Source: JAYVJH01 sp043777595 | GTDB taxonomy: Bacteria; Bacteroidota; Bacteroidia; Cytophagales; Spirosomataceae | NCBI GenBank assembly: GCA_043777595.1 | Contig: JAYWHT010000066.1 | Location: 1-64,000 of the forward strand | Length of the DNA stretch: 64,000 nt | Reading direction: 5' to 3' | In this document: positions 42,483 through 51,521 of the stretch, piece by piece | Layout: the number at the start of each line of letters is the position of its first letter | Position numbering within the stretch: position 1 is the first letter of the stretch | Position numbers and translations under genes: made by a program | Notes under the pieces: model-generated | What the model was told of the DNA's origin: nothing | Database searches by the model: none | The model's input: only the letters and a program-made list of their open reading frames with translations

Positions 42483-43097
42483 TTAATTTAATTGGGCATT
42501 TGCTGAACAAGAACGTAATATTTGATGTAATGCCGTACAGATAGCACCGAGATTGGTAAGCAAAAGCGAGTGTGTGTCTTTTGTAAAAATAGTACCAGAC
42601 ATCATTCCAAACGACCAAACATCACCATTGGTTACGATGCCATATATGGGCAAATCGCTACGTTTGTTAATGCACTGAATCGTGAACATTTCTAAGGCAC
42701 ATTGCGCCCAACCACCATCAAAGTCGTCTTTTTTGGCTTCGACAACAGCCAACAATGGTAGTTCAAAAACTACTTTGCCTCGTTTGGACTGCCGAGCAAT
42801 GGTATAGTCAGGAATACCTTTGAGGACTTTGCTAAACTCTATACTACGATGACTCCACAGCATGAGGTCTTGTTTGTATTCTTTCCAGACGGTTTTGATA
42901 ACAGGAAAAATAATCATTTCACAAATAGCTGCTTCTGACACATTGTACGAAAAATTATTTATTACAAATTGTATTTCATCGGCCAATTCTTGTGGTACAG
43001 CCACGTTTGGCTCAGTTTTGATAAAATCATTTTCTTGATACATCAATTCGTAAGCTGCTATTACTTCGCCTATGTCCTTGTATTTCCTAAACGCCAT
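42483..43097 (-). CDS. PD-(D/E)XK nuclease-like protein A
   Basis: Protein of 204 aa with an Asp and Glu-x-Lys pattern: GIPDYTIARQSKRGKVVFEL then PLLAVVEAKKDDFDGGWAQC ALEM. This is the restriction-endonuclease-like fold of an uncharacterised family often found as tandem copies in Cyanobacteria and Bacteroidota. It is a distant paralogue of the next gene upstream (9 bp apart; shared VEAKKD..x..GxxQCxxEM). It lies between ccmB and ccmC. Confidence 0.75.
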   Translation of the reverse strand: MAFRKYKDIGEVIAAYELMYQENDFIKTEPNVAVPQELADEIQFVINNFSYNVSEAAICEMIIFPVIKTVWKEYKQDLMLWSHRSIEFSKVLKGIPDYTIARQSKRGKVVFELPLLAVVEAKKDDFDGGWAQCALEMFTIQCINKRSDLPIYGIVTNGDVWSFGMMSGTIFTKDTHSLLLTNLGAICTALHQILRSCSANAQLN

Positions 43098-43106
43098 TTT
43101 TGTCTG

Positions 43107-43721
43107 TTATTTATTTTCTATCATCGTGGCCAATGTTCCCAAAATCACTTCTATTTGGTCAATATATATTTCGCCTGCCAAAATACTAATTACATTTTGG
43201 TTCAATTTTAAAAATTTCCAGTTGCTGCCTGTCGTTACAACCCCGTAGATGGTGTCAAGTGGTTTATTTTTTTGTTGGTTAAATAACTGCGCCCCAATCA
43301 TTTCTGCTATACACTGGCCAAACCCATTAGCTACATTGTCTTTTTTTGCTTCTACTAATGTAATAATAGGTGATGTAAGTAATAGTTGCTCTTGGTCTAA
43401 ACTAATGATAAAATCACAGCGACCATTGAGTCCACGCTCTTTGTCGGCGGTTAGTTCTACTCCCGAAAACAGGCTTATCTTTTGTTTGGTACTAAAATAC
43501 CTGTATAATTCCATTAAAATAGGTGCCACAATAAATTCAGACCGTGCTTTTTTGGTATTGATAGCCAATGCCAGATGAGTATTGTTGGCCAATGTGTCTT
43601 TTAGCAAAGGACTCGGCGTAATGTTCTGAACGGCTGATGTACCAAATAAATTTGTAACTGTTTGGATAACAACACCAAAGTCTGCTTGTACTTTTTCGAT
43701 ACTAAATTTATTGTAAGCCAT
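43107..43721 (-). CDS. PD-(D/E)XK nuclease-like protein B
   Basis: Protein of 204 aa, distant paralogue of the downstream gene. Nuclease-like pattern: LNGRCDFIISLDQEQLLLTS followed by PIITLVEAKKDNVANGFGQC and IAEMIGAQLF; then YGVVTTGSNWKFLKLN. It follows ccmB by 19 bp. The pair could be a defence or repair function but no partner methylase is adjacent. Why they are in the ccm operon is unknown. Confidence 0.75.
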   Translation of the reverse strand: MAYNKFSIEKVQADFGVVIQTVTNLFGTSAVQNITPSPLLKDTLANNTHLALAINTKKARSEFIVAPILMELYRYFSTKQKISLFSGVELTADKERGLNGRCDFIISLDQEQLLLTSPIITLVEAKKDNVANGFGQCIAEMIGAQLFNQQKNKPLDTIYGVVTTGSNWKFLKLNQNVISILAGEIYIDQIEVILGTLATMIENK

Positions 43722-43740
43722 ATCTATTTTGTATTTATTT

Positions 43741-44403
43741 TTAACTTCGCCACAAATACGGGAACAAAATTAGCGACAAAACAGTAACAATAGCATCTAA
43801 GGCCAATAAAACTACGATTTCGTCGGTGCTACTGCCACGGTCGAGGCCATCGAGGGCGTTTTTAGATAGTTTCATTACCATCATCAACATAGGCAATATA
43901 ACTGGAAAACTCAGAATAGCCATCAGCGCAGCGTTGTTTTCGGCTTTAGACGCTATGCCAGCAACCATTGTGAGCGTAGTGGCAAAACCAACACTGGCAA
44001 GTACAATACTCAACAAATAAAGTGTCATATCGCCAACTGGATTGCCCATCACAAAGGCATAAAACCCAAAACCTAACAGCGACAGCAGCAGCATTAGCCC
44101 CGTGTTATACAAAATTTTAGATAGTATTATTGAGGTTGGGCTGGCCAAGGTGTAATAATAGAGCAACCGACCTGAACGCTCTTGTGTAAAACTTTTGGAG
44201 ATGGCATTGACGGCCGTAAAAAGTAATATTATCCAAAAAAGCGTATTCCAAGTAACAGGATTGAGCGAGCTACTTTTGGCCTTAAAACTCAAATAACAAA
44301 CAAAAACCGTACTCACAATATACAACGCCATGCCGTTGAGCGCATATCGCTGCCGCCATTCGAGTCGTATTTCTTTGCCGAGGAGTATTTTGAGTTCTTG
44401 CAT
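43741..44403 (-). CDS. ccmB: Heme exporter protein CcmB
   Basis: ABC-type membrane subunit of the CcmAB(C) heme export complex; 220 aa, six TM helices. Family pattern: LGKEIRLEWRQRYALNGMAL at the N-terminus, SFTQERSGRLLYYYTLASPT in the cytosolic loop, and ALMAILSFPVILPMLMMVMK in TM5. Its start codon is immediately after the PepSY gene stop (44404). No ccmA ATPase gene is adjacent; it must lie elsewhere. Confidence 0.92.
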   Translation of the reverse strand: MQELKILLGKEIRLEWRQRYALNGMALYIVSTVFVCYLSFKAKSSSLNPVTWNTLFWIILLFTAVNAISKSFTQERSGRLLYYYTLASPTSIILSKILYNTGLMLLLSLLGFGFYAFVMGNPVGDMTLYLLSIVLASVGFATTLTMVAGIASKAENNAALMAILSFPVILPMLMMVMKLSKNALDGLDRGSSTDEIVVLLALDAIVTVLSLILFPYLWRS

Positions 44404-45477
44404 TTATTTTTTCTTCCACCAAATCACAAAACCGCTGATGGTCATCGTACTTAATCCTAAACTCCCAAAAGTATATAATAGTTTGATAAACAAGCCGCCA
44501 AATTTACCGAAGTGAGTTTGTTCCATGAACGCTTCTAATTTTTTTTCGGAGTCGGCATCTTCGCTAAACTCTGTCTTGATAATTTTGCCAGAAACTAAGT
44601 CTGTTTGTATTTCTACTCCAAATTTACCCAGTAACAGATTTGACTCTGGCCGATTACCTCTGATGGTCAGCGGATTATCTTTTGACTTTGGATAATTGAC
44701 CACAACAGCCTCAAAACCTTTTACTTGCGCTTCTGCTTCGGCCAAGGCTTTGTCAATATCAATCGTTAATTCTACTGCTTTGAGTGGCTCTGGCTTAGGT
44801 TCTTGGCTGCGTGCTGGACTATCGCCAAAAAGCCGCTCTACTTTTTCCCAGTGCATAAACGACCCCGTAACGGCTATCATAAACAAAAACACAAACGACA
44901 ATACGCCAGTTAGTTTGTGCAAATCTGAATATTTTAAAAGGGTAGTTCGGGTACGGATTCCGATCGTGAAAACACTCAATAGCGATTTGCGGTAGTACCA
45001 AAGGCCAGTAACAACAAGTCCAATCAACGACAAACCAACTAATAATAAAATGGCGTGGCCAGTGTCGCCAAGTGTGAGGTGTTCGTGAACTCTGAGTATT
45101 TTTTTGACTAACACTCCATCAAAAGGCCGCTCACCGACTACCGCACCCGTATAGGGATTTTGGTGTACCCAAATACGCTCTTTGCCAATCGACAAAGCGG
45201 TCATTACGGCTCTGTCGGGTTTGCCAGTAGCCAAATTAGTAAAATTTAAAGTTGCCAACGGATATTTGACTTTGAGATTTGTTAGCAACGAATCATAAGG
45301 TAGTTTGGCTCCACTTGGTGTTACTTTCACCAAGTCGGCATTGAGAGTGGTATCGATTTCGTCGTCAAAAAGCAAGACGATACCCGTCAGACTGAGCATA
45401 AGTATAAACAGTCCGGCAATTAGGCCAAACCATTTATGGAAAGCATATACAGTTTTATCAAAATTTGAGGTTTTCAT
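44404..45477 (-). CDS. PepSY-associated TM helix protein
   Basis: Inner-membrane protein of 357 aa with four TM helices and two PepSY-like periplasmic regions, of the family often next to TonB siderophore receptors and thought to act as a ferric reductase. Visible: FHKWFGLIAGLFILMLSLTG (TM1 with His), ILRVHEHLTLGDTGHAILLL (His pair), YSDLHKLTGVLSFVFLFMIA (TM3 with His), and the C-terminal helix LGLSTMTISGFVIWWKKK. The His residues could bind heme. It is first in the ccm transcript; 75 bp separate it from the SDR gene and contain a 17-bp hairpin. Confidence 0.88.
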   Translation of the reverse strand: MKTSNFDKTVYAFHKWFGLIAGLFILMLSLTGIVLLFDDEIDTTLNADLVKVTPSGAKLPYDSLLTNLKVKYPLATLNFTNLATGKPDRAVMTALSIGKERIWVHQNPYTGAVVGERPFDGVLVKKILRVHEHLTLGDTGHAILLLVGLSLIGLVVTGLWYYRKSLLSVFTIGIRTRTTLLKYSDLHKLTGVLSFVFLFMIAVTGSFMHWEKVERLFGDSPARSQEPKPEPLKAVELTIDIDKALAEAEAQVKGFEAVVVNYPKSKDNPLTIRGNRPESNLLLGKFGVEIQTDLVSGKIIKTEFSEDADSEKKLEAFMEQTHFGKFGGLFIKLLYTFGSLGLSTMTISGFVIWWKKK

Positions 45478-45483
45478 TCTAAG

Positions 45484-45537
45484 TATTTATGTGGAAATAT
45501 ACCAAGTACAAAATTACGATATATTTCTACATAAATA
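45484..45537. repeat. 17-bp hairpin ahead of the PepSY gene
   Basis: Arms 45484-45500 and 45521-45537 (tatttatgtggaaatat / atatttctacataaata) pair over 17 bp with one G.T, loop 20 nt. It sits between the SDR stop (45553) and the PepSY start (45477); probably a terminator for the SDR gene or a leader element of the ccm operon. Confidence 0.7.
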
Positions 45538-45552
45538 AAAAAAACGAGATAT

Positions 45553-46302
45553 TTACGACACCACCAAACCACCATCAAGCACCAGCGAGTGGCCTGTCAT
45601 AAACGAAGCCGCTGGCGAAGCAGCATAGACGATGGCTTTGGCTATTTCGTCGGGCTGGGCAAAGCGGCGCATCGGGATAGCGTTTTGGAGGGCTTCAAAA
45701 TAGTTAGAGTCATCGTTCATCAGCGCACTATCCATCATGGGTGTACTCGTGAAGGCTGGGCAAACGGCATTGATTCTGATACCGTGCTTGGCAAACTCTA
45801 ATGCGGCGGTTTTGGTCATACCTATCACAGCGTGTTTGCTGGCATCGTAAGCAACATAATTGGCAAACCCCAAAATACCTGCCACAGAGGCCAAATTGAC
45901 AATAGAGCCGCTTTTTTTAGACAAAAAATGTGGCAATACGGCTTTCATGGCATAAAATACTCCGTTTACATTTACGTTCATCACTTGTTGGAAGTCTTCA
46001 TTGGGATACTTATCGGTACGGGTTCGTGGCCCCAATATCCCCGCACTATTGACCAATACATCAATGCCCCCAAATTTATTGATACAGTCTTCGACCATGC
46101 GCTCTACATCGTCAAAATCGGTAACATCAATACGGGCAAAGGCTGCCTCGGCCCCTTGTTTTTCGAGTGCTTCGACCATCTCGTTTCCTAATTTTTCGGA
46201 TAAGTCGGCCAAAAATATTTTTGCCCCTTCTTTGGCAAATAAAAATGCAGCCGCTTGGCCAATACCCGAGCAACCGCCCGTAATCAATACTACTTGGTTC
46301 AT
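45553..46302 (-). CDS. SDR family oxidoreductase
   Basis: NAD(P)-dependent short-chain dehydrogenase of 249 aa. Cofactor motif LITGGCSGIGQAAAFLFAKE near the N-terminus, LADLS and RIDVTDFDD after strands 2 and 3, the NSAGI motif in IDVLVNSAGILGPRT, the catalytic Ser in SIVNLASVAG and Tyr-x-x-x-Lys in YVAYDASKHAVIGMTK. The C-terminal MTGHSLVLDGGLVVS is canonical. NAD preference is suggested by the Asp after strand 2 (LADLS). Substrate unknown. Confidence 0.92.
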   Translation of the reverse strand: MNQVVLITGGCSGIGQAAAFLFAKEGAKIFLADLSEKLGNEMVEALEKQGAEAAFARIDVTDFDDVERMVEDCINKFGGIDVLVNSAGILGPRTRTDKYPNEDFQQVMNVNVNGVFYAMKAVLPHFLSKKSGSIVNLASVAGILGFANYVAYDASKHAVIGMTKTAALEFAKHGIRINAVCPAFTSTPMMDSALMNDDSNYFEALQNAIPMRRFAQPDEIAKAIVYAASPAASFMTGHSLVLDGGLVVS

Positions 46303-46377
46303 TGAGTGATTGAATGTGAGAATGAATGAGTGAATGAATATACGACAAAGTTATGTATTTTTACGAAAAATCCAAAA

Positions 46378-46524
46378 ATGGCAATTAAATCCTCTCTTGA
46401 CAACACAAAAAACGACGGACTACCTCCCTTTGTCAGTTCGTGGCGGCAATTATATGGCTTCGTAATCGCTAACTTGGTTGCAACGATTGCTATATTTTAT
46501 GTTTTAAAACAATATTTTCAATGA
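46378..46524 (+). CDS. Small membrane protein partner of the sodium:solute symporter
   Basis: Protein of 48 aa with an N-terminal polar segment (MAIKSSLDNTKNDGLPPFVS) and one TM (WRQLYGFVIANLVATIAIFY). Its stop overlaps the symporter start (46521), so both are translated together. The layout is like the small-subunit/large-symporter pairs in SSS systems (YhdT with PanF, DUF4212 with VC_2705), though the family is not the same to my eye. The ATG at 46378 is chosen as it follows the repeat-rich upstream tract. Confidence 0.7.
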   Translation: MAIKSSLDNTKNDGLPPFVSSWRQLYGFVIANLVATIAIFYVLKQYFQ

Positions 46525-48203
46525 GTCAAATTGATTGGATAGTACTGGTACTGACACTGACCCTGATTGTTTTGTATGGCGTATATCGTAGCCGAGGTAC
46601 ACAAAACGTCGAAGACTATCTCGTAGCTGGCAAGTCCTTGCCGTGGTACCATGTTTGTTTGTCGGTTATGGCTACCCAGGCCAGTGCCATTACGTTTTTG
46701 TCGGGACCTGGGCAGGGGTTTTCCAATGGCATGGGCTTTGTACAGTTTTATTTGGGGTTGCCGCTCGCTATGGTTGTATTGAGCATTACGTTTGTGCCTA
46801 TTTTTCACAAATTAAAAGTTTACACGGCCTACGAATTTCTCGAAAAACGCTTTGATATTCGTGTCCGAATCTTGACAGTTATCTTGTTTTTGTTTTCGAG
46901 GGGCTTGGCTACGGGGGTTTCTATTTATGCTCCGTCTATAATATTGGCTACTATTTTGGGCTTAGATGTTACCTATACCAATATTTTTATGGGTTTGGTG
47001 GTGCTGATTTACGCCGTTTTGGGTGGTACAAAGGCCATATCGCACACGCACGTGCAGCAGATGCTCGTTGTTACGGTGTCGATGGTTATAGCTGGTTTTA
47101 TGATTGTTCACCTATTACCTACCGATGTGGGCTTGGTCGATGCCCTCAAAGTAGCTGGTAAGGCTGGCCGTATGAACACCATTGATTTTGAGTTCAATCC
47201 CAACAGCCGCTATAATGTTTGGTCGGGCTTGATTGGCGGTTTTTTTCTGCAACTTTCTTATTTTGGTACAGACCAGTCGCAAGTGGGGCGGTACTTGACA
47301 GGCAACTCAATAGGCGAAAGCCGGCTGGGACTCTTGATGAACGGCCTCTTGAAAATACCAATGCAGTTTTTGATTGTGATGTTGGGCGTGTTGTTGTTTG
47401 TTTTTTATTCGTACAATTCTGCCCCATTGTTTTTTAACAAAACAGAAATAGAAAAACTAAGAGCCACTAAGTACCAGCCTCAACTCGCCACCATCGAAGC
47501 CGATTATGTTAAAATAATAAATACCAAAAAACAAACCGTAAAAAACTTACAAACGGCTATTAGTCAGGATAATATCCAGCAAATAAATATCTACCAAGCC
47601 CAAATACAGGCCGAAGACAAAGCCACCAAGGGCCTCAAAAAAAACCTAACGGCACTCATCAAACAAAACAACCCCACCGCCGACACCGAAGACCGAGATT
47701 ATGTATTTCTGAATTTTGTACTGGACAATATGCCCGTTGGGCTAATCGGCTTGTTGATGGCTGTCATTTTTAGTGCTTCGATGGGGTCAATCGCCTCGGC
47801 TTATACTTCGCTGGCTTCTACGACAGTGATAGACGTTTACAAGCGTATTTATAATCCTCATATTTCAGACCATCAAACACTCGTGGCTTCTCGTTGGGCT
47901 ACCGTTTTTTGGGGAATTGTTTGTGTGTTTTTTGCTCAATTTGCAAGCCGTTTTGGCAATTTGCTCGAAGGCGTAAACATCATTGGCTCACTATTTTACG
48001 GAGTCATTTTGGGTATATTTTGCGTAGCCTTTTATTTCAAATCTATTAGAGGCAGGGCTACGTTTATTGCTGCCATTTTAACAGAAATCATTGTCATTGT
48101 TTGCTGGCAAACTGAGGTCATGGCTTTTTTGTGGCTCAATGTACTGGGTTGTCTGTTGGTAATATTGATTGGCTGGTTGGTTGAGGTTACGAGGCCGCAA
48201 TAA
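46521..48203 (+). CDS. Sodium:solute symporter
   Basis: Na+-coupled transporter of the SSS family, 560 aa, 13-14 TM helices. Signatures: DYLVAGKSLPWYHVCLSVMA then TQASAITFLSGPGQGFSNGM (TM2 region), YTAYEFLEKRFDIRVRILTV and IAGFMIVHLLPTDVGL; QLSYFGTDQSQVGRYLTGNS gives the family's Tyr-Phe-Gly-Thr-Asp-Gln-Ser-Gln-Val signature. A cytoplasmic insertion of about 80 residues rich in Gln/Lys (AISQDNIQQINIYQAQIQAE) follows TM8, larger than in typical members. Substrate not deducible (sugars, sialic acid or organic acids in relatives). Confidence 0.92.
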   Translation: MSQIDWIVLVLTLTLIVLYGVYRSRGTQNVEDYLVAGKSLPWYHVCLSVMATQASAITFLSGPGQGFSNGMGFVQFYLGLPLAMVVLSITFVPIFHKLKVYTAYEFLEKRFDIRVRILTVILFLFSRGLATGVSIYAPSIILATILGLDVTYTNIFMGLVVLIYAVLGGTKAISHTHVQQMLVVTVSMVIAGFMIVHLLPTDVGLVDALKVAGKAGRMNTIDFEFNPNSRYNVWSGLIGGFFLQLSYFGTDQSQVGRYLTGNSIGESRLGLLMNGLLKIPMQFLIVMLGVLLFVFYSYNSAPLFFNKTEIEKLRATKYQPQLATIEADYVKIINTKKQTVKNLQTAISQDNIQQINIYQAQIQAEDKATKGLKKNLTALIKQNNPTADTEDRDYVFLNFVLDNMPVGLIGLLMAVIFSASMGSIASAYTSLASTTVIDVYKRIYNPHISDHQTLVASRWATVFWGIVCVFFAQFASRFGNLLEGVNIIGSLFYGVILGIFCVAFYFKSIRGRATFIAAILTEIIVIVCWQTEVMAFLWLNVLGCLLVILIGWLVEVTRPQ

Positions 48204-48247
48204 TATTGACGGCAGGTACAAGCACAGAACCCCACCGTATAGACAAT

Positions 48248-48274
48248 CCTACAAATTGAAATAAAATTCGTAGG
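48248..48274. repeat. 10-bp imperfect hairpin between the symporter and RM genes
   Basis: cctacaaatt / aattcgtagg (one mismatch) with a 7-nt loop, 45 bp past the symporter stop and 30 bp before the RM start. Probable terminator. Confidence 0.4.
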
Positions 48275-48303
48275 TCTATGACCTTAACAAACCAATAAAA
48301 CAA

Positions 48304-51207
48304 ATGGCATTAAGTTGGAACGAAATAAAAGAACGAGCATTGAATTTCTCAAAAGAGTGGGCTGGTACTGCCAACGAAGAAGCAGATGCAAAACCATTTT
48401 TGGTTGCGTTTTTTAATGTTTTTGGCATCAGTAGCAAACGAGTTTCGACCTTTGAACACCGAGTAAAAAAACTCGACGACAAAGACGGGTATATTGACTT
48501 GCTTTGGAAAGGCACGATTTTGATAGAAATGAAAAGCCAAGGCAAAAACCTTGACAAAGCCTACCAACAAGCCATTGGCTACACCCACGGACTGAAACAA
48601 CACGAACTACCAAAGTACATTCTTGTATCTGACTTTGAAGATTTTAGGCTCTACGATTTAGAACAAAACTCTCTCCCTGCTGGGGAGGGAGCAATAACTT
48701 TCAAACTCAACGACCTTGTTCATAACGTTCAGCATTTTGGGTATTTGCTTGGCTACCAAAAGAAAATTTACAAAGAACAAGACCCCGCCAACATAAAAGC
48801 AGCCGAGCTGATGGGCAAACTGCACGACAGGCTCGAAGAAATCGGCTACACAGGCCACCCATTGGAGGTTTACTTGGTGCGGGTTTTATTTTTGATGTTT
48901 GCCGAAGACACCACTATTTTTAACAAACAACAACTACAAGAATACATAGAACAACGCACCGCCGAAGACGGTAGCGACCTTGCCAGCAAATTGCAAGAAC
49001 TGTTTCAGGTACTGAATACCCCGAAAGAAAACCGCTACAAAAACCTTGATGAGCAATTGGCTGACTTTCCGTACGTAAACGGAAAATTGTTTGAAGAAAA
49101 TTTGCCCACGGCAAGTTTCGATACCAAAATGCGCCAAGCCTTGCTCGACTGTTGTTATATTGATTGGAGCAAAATATCGCCTGCCATTTTTGGTTCTATG
49201 TTTCAGAGTGTAATGAACCCCACAGAACGCAGAAATTTGGGAGCGCATTATACCAGTGAAACCAATATTCTGAAACTCATTAAGCCGCTTTTTTTGGACG
49301 AACTTTGGGCAGAATTTCATGCTTCGACTGGCTCAATACCCAAATTAAAAGAATTTCACAAAAAACTAAGCACCCTCAAATTTCTCGACCCCGCCTGTGG
49401 TTGTGGCAATTTTTTGGTGATTACTTACCGAGAATTACGCCTTTTAGAGTTTGAAGTACTAAAAGCACACCACAAATCTGGACAACAGTTTTTGGACGTG
49501 GGGCAAATACTCTGGATAGACGTAGATCAGTTTGCAGGCATAGAATACGAAGAGTTCCCGGCTCGTATTGCCGAAGTGGCCATGTGGCTCATTGACCACC
49601 AAATGAATATGCTGGTAAGTGCCGAATTTGGACAGTATTTTGTGCGACTGCCGCTAAAAAAATCTGCAAAAATCATACACGGTGATGCCCTACAAACCGA
49701 TTGGCAAAGTTTACTGAATCCAGTCAATGAAATCAATGTGGTGGCCAAACATGCCAATATATATTTGGTACAAGAACCACAGCCAGAATACAAAACGGTG
49801 AATGTTCAGACAGAAACTTTTGAAATACACAAAGGGCAAAAACCAGTCGAAAAACAAGAAATTAAATTTGATTATATTCTGGGCAATCCGCCTTTTATTG
49901 GTTCAAAAATCATGACCCAGCCTCAGCGAGATGCCGTAGTACGTGAATTTGAAAATATCCAAGGAGCAGGGGTTTTGGATTATGTAACGGCTTGGTACAT
50001 CAAGGCCGCTAAATATATCAAAGGAACGCAAACTAAGGTAGGTTTTGTTTCTACAAATTCTATTGTGCAAGGCGAACAAACCAGCATACTTTGGGGACAA
50101 ATGCTAAACAAATACAAAATCAAGGTTCATTTTGCCCACCGCACCTTCAAATGGAGCAACGAAGCCAAAGGCAATGCAGCCGTTTATTGTGTCATAGTTG
50201 GCTTTGCAAATTACGACACTACCAACAAGCGCATTTTTGACTACGAGGACATTAAGGGCGAAGCCCACGAAATAAAAGCAAAAAACATTAACCCGTATTT
50301 GGTCGATGCCAAGGATTTGTTGATAACCAAAAACTCAAATCCTATTTGTAATGTGCCTAAAATGAGCTTTGGTAATATGCCATTAGACGGCGGGCATTTG
50401 TTGCTGACGGACGAAGAAAAAAACGCATTTATTTTAAAAGAACCCAAAGCCGAAAAATTTATAAAGCCCTTGATTTCAGCTTATGAGTTTTTGAACGGTG
50501 AAAAACGCTGGTGCTTGTGGCTTGTTGGTGCCAACCCAACCGAACTCAGACAAATGCCCGAGGTTTTGAAACGAGTAGGTTTAGTTAAAAAATTTAGATT
50601 GGCAAGTATTAGAGTTGTCACGCAAAAATTAGCAGAAAGCCCCTATTTATTTGGTTTTATTTCACAATCACAAAATAATTACGTTTTAATCCCAAGACAC
50701 TCCTCTGAGAATCGAAAATATATCCCAATGGGGTTTTTTGATGAAAACTCTGTTGTGAGTGATAGTTGCTCGTTTATTGAAAATGCTACGTTATTTCATT
50801 TTGGCGTTTTAATGTCTGTTATGCACACGGCTTGGGTAAAGTCTGTTTGTGGTAGATTAAAGAGTGATTTTCGGTATTCAAATGGTATAGTTTACAACAA
50901 CTACCCTTGGCCAAAAAACCCAACGGAAAAACAAATCAAAGCCATTGAAGAGAAAGCACAGAAAGTATTAGATACAAGGTTAGAATTTCCCAAAAGTTCA
51001 TTGGCAGACCTTTACGCCCCTTTGGGAATGCCATTGGCACTAATAAAAGCCCACAATGAGTTGGACAAAGCCGTAGATTTGGCATACCGCCCACAAGTAT
51101 TTATGAGCGAAGCCAACAGAGTGGAGTTTTTGTTTGAACTGTACGAACGCTACACGGCAGATTTGTTTACAACGGAACGCCGCCCGAAAGCAAAGCCAAA
51201 GAAATAA
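48304..51207 (+). CDS. MmeI-like type IIL restriction-modification enzyme
   Basis: Single-chain restriction-modification protein of 967 aa. N-terminus: PD-(D/E)XK-like nuclease with DKDGYIDLLWKGTILIEMKS; then a helical spacer (residues 150-330); methyltransferase motif I KFLDPACGCGNFLVITYREL, motif IV NPPF in YILGNPPFIGSKIM; then the target recognition domain (KPLISAYEFLNGEKRWCLWL) and C-terminal segment ending in NNYPWPKNPT. This order matches the MmeI family, which methylates one strand and cuts about 20 bp away. The specific sequence recognised cannot be inferred. It stands alone. No premature stop is visible, so it may be active. Confidence 0.88.
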   Translation: MALSWNEIKERALNFSKEWAGTANEEADAKPFLVAFFNVFGISSKRVSTFEHRVKKLDDKDGYIDLLWKGTILIEMKSQGKNLDKAYQQAIGYTHGLKQHELPKYILVSDFEDFRLYDLEQNSLPAGEGAITFKLNDLVHNVQHFGYLLGYQKKIYKEQDPANIKAAELMGKLHDRLEEIGYTGHPLEVYLVRVLFLMFAEDTTIFNKQQLQEYIEQRTAEDGSDLASKLQELFQVLNTPKENRYKNLDEQLADFPYVNGKLFEENLPTASFDTKMRQALLDCCYIDWSKISPAIFGSMFQSVMNPTERRNLGAHYTSETNILKLIKPLFLDELWAEFHASTGSIPKLKEFHKKLSTLKFLDPACGCGNFLVITYRELRLLEFEVLKAHHKSGQQFLDVGQILWIDVDQFAGIEYEEFPARIAEVAMWLIDHQMNMLVSAEFGQYFVRLPLKKSAKIIHGDALQTDWQSLLNPVNEINVVAKHANIYLVQEPQPEYKTVNVQTETFEIHKGQKPVEKQEIKFDYILGNPPFIGSKIMTQPQRDAVVREFENIQGAGVLDYVTAWYIKAAKYIKGTQTKVGFVSTNSIVQGEQTSILWGQMLNKYKIKVHFAHRTFKWSNEAKGNAAVYCVIVGFANYDTTNKRIFDYEDIKGEAHEIKAKNINPYLVDAKDLLITKNSNPICNVPKMSFGNMPLDGGHLLLTDEEKNAFILKEPKAEKFIKPLISAYEFLNGEKRWCLWLVGANPTELRQMPEVLKRVGLVKKFRLASIRVVTQKLAESPYLFGFISQSQNNYVLIPRHSSENRKYIPMGFFDENSVVSDSCSFIENATLFHFGVLMSVMHTAWVKSVCGRLKSDFRYSNGIVYNNYPWPKNPTEKQIKAIEEKAQKVLDTRLEFPKSSLADLYAPLGMPLALIKAHNELDKAVDLAYRPQVFMSEANRVEFLFELYERYTADLFTTERRPKAKPKK

Positions 51208-51521
51208 AAAAGGTATTTGGCAAAATATGACAATTTTATTTTTTTCTTAAAATAATGGTAAGGCAACAGTGTTCATTTGCCCGTTGCCAAATTTCAAAAA
51301 TAATAAACTTAAAAATGGTATTGGTGGATACGTTTTACTTTGTCAAAATCAGCGATTTAGAGCGCATCACGCATTTTGGCAGTCAGCCGAGTTCAGCGTC
51401 TTTGCTGAATGACATTGGTCAATGAACTAAAATCTGAGATTTTGTTATGGCTGTTTCAAACTTTTAAAGTATTTTGGAGGCAATTATTCCTTTTTATAAA
51501 AACTTATAATTCAAAAAAAAC
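51208..51521. other. Intergenic region between RM and BNR genes
   Basis: 314 bp. A 36-codon frame (51315-51425) is open but has no recognisable family and no supporting context. A short hairpin aaaatc-tga-gatttt lies near 51430-51444. The 3' part is AT-rich and should contain the promoter of the BNR gene. Confidence 0.4.

Noticed and set aside
51315..51425. 36-codon frame between the RM and BNR genes
   Set aside because: No family, no ribosome-binding site and no conservation evidence; not reported as a gene.
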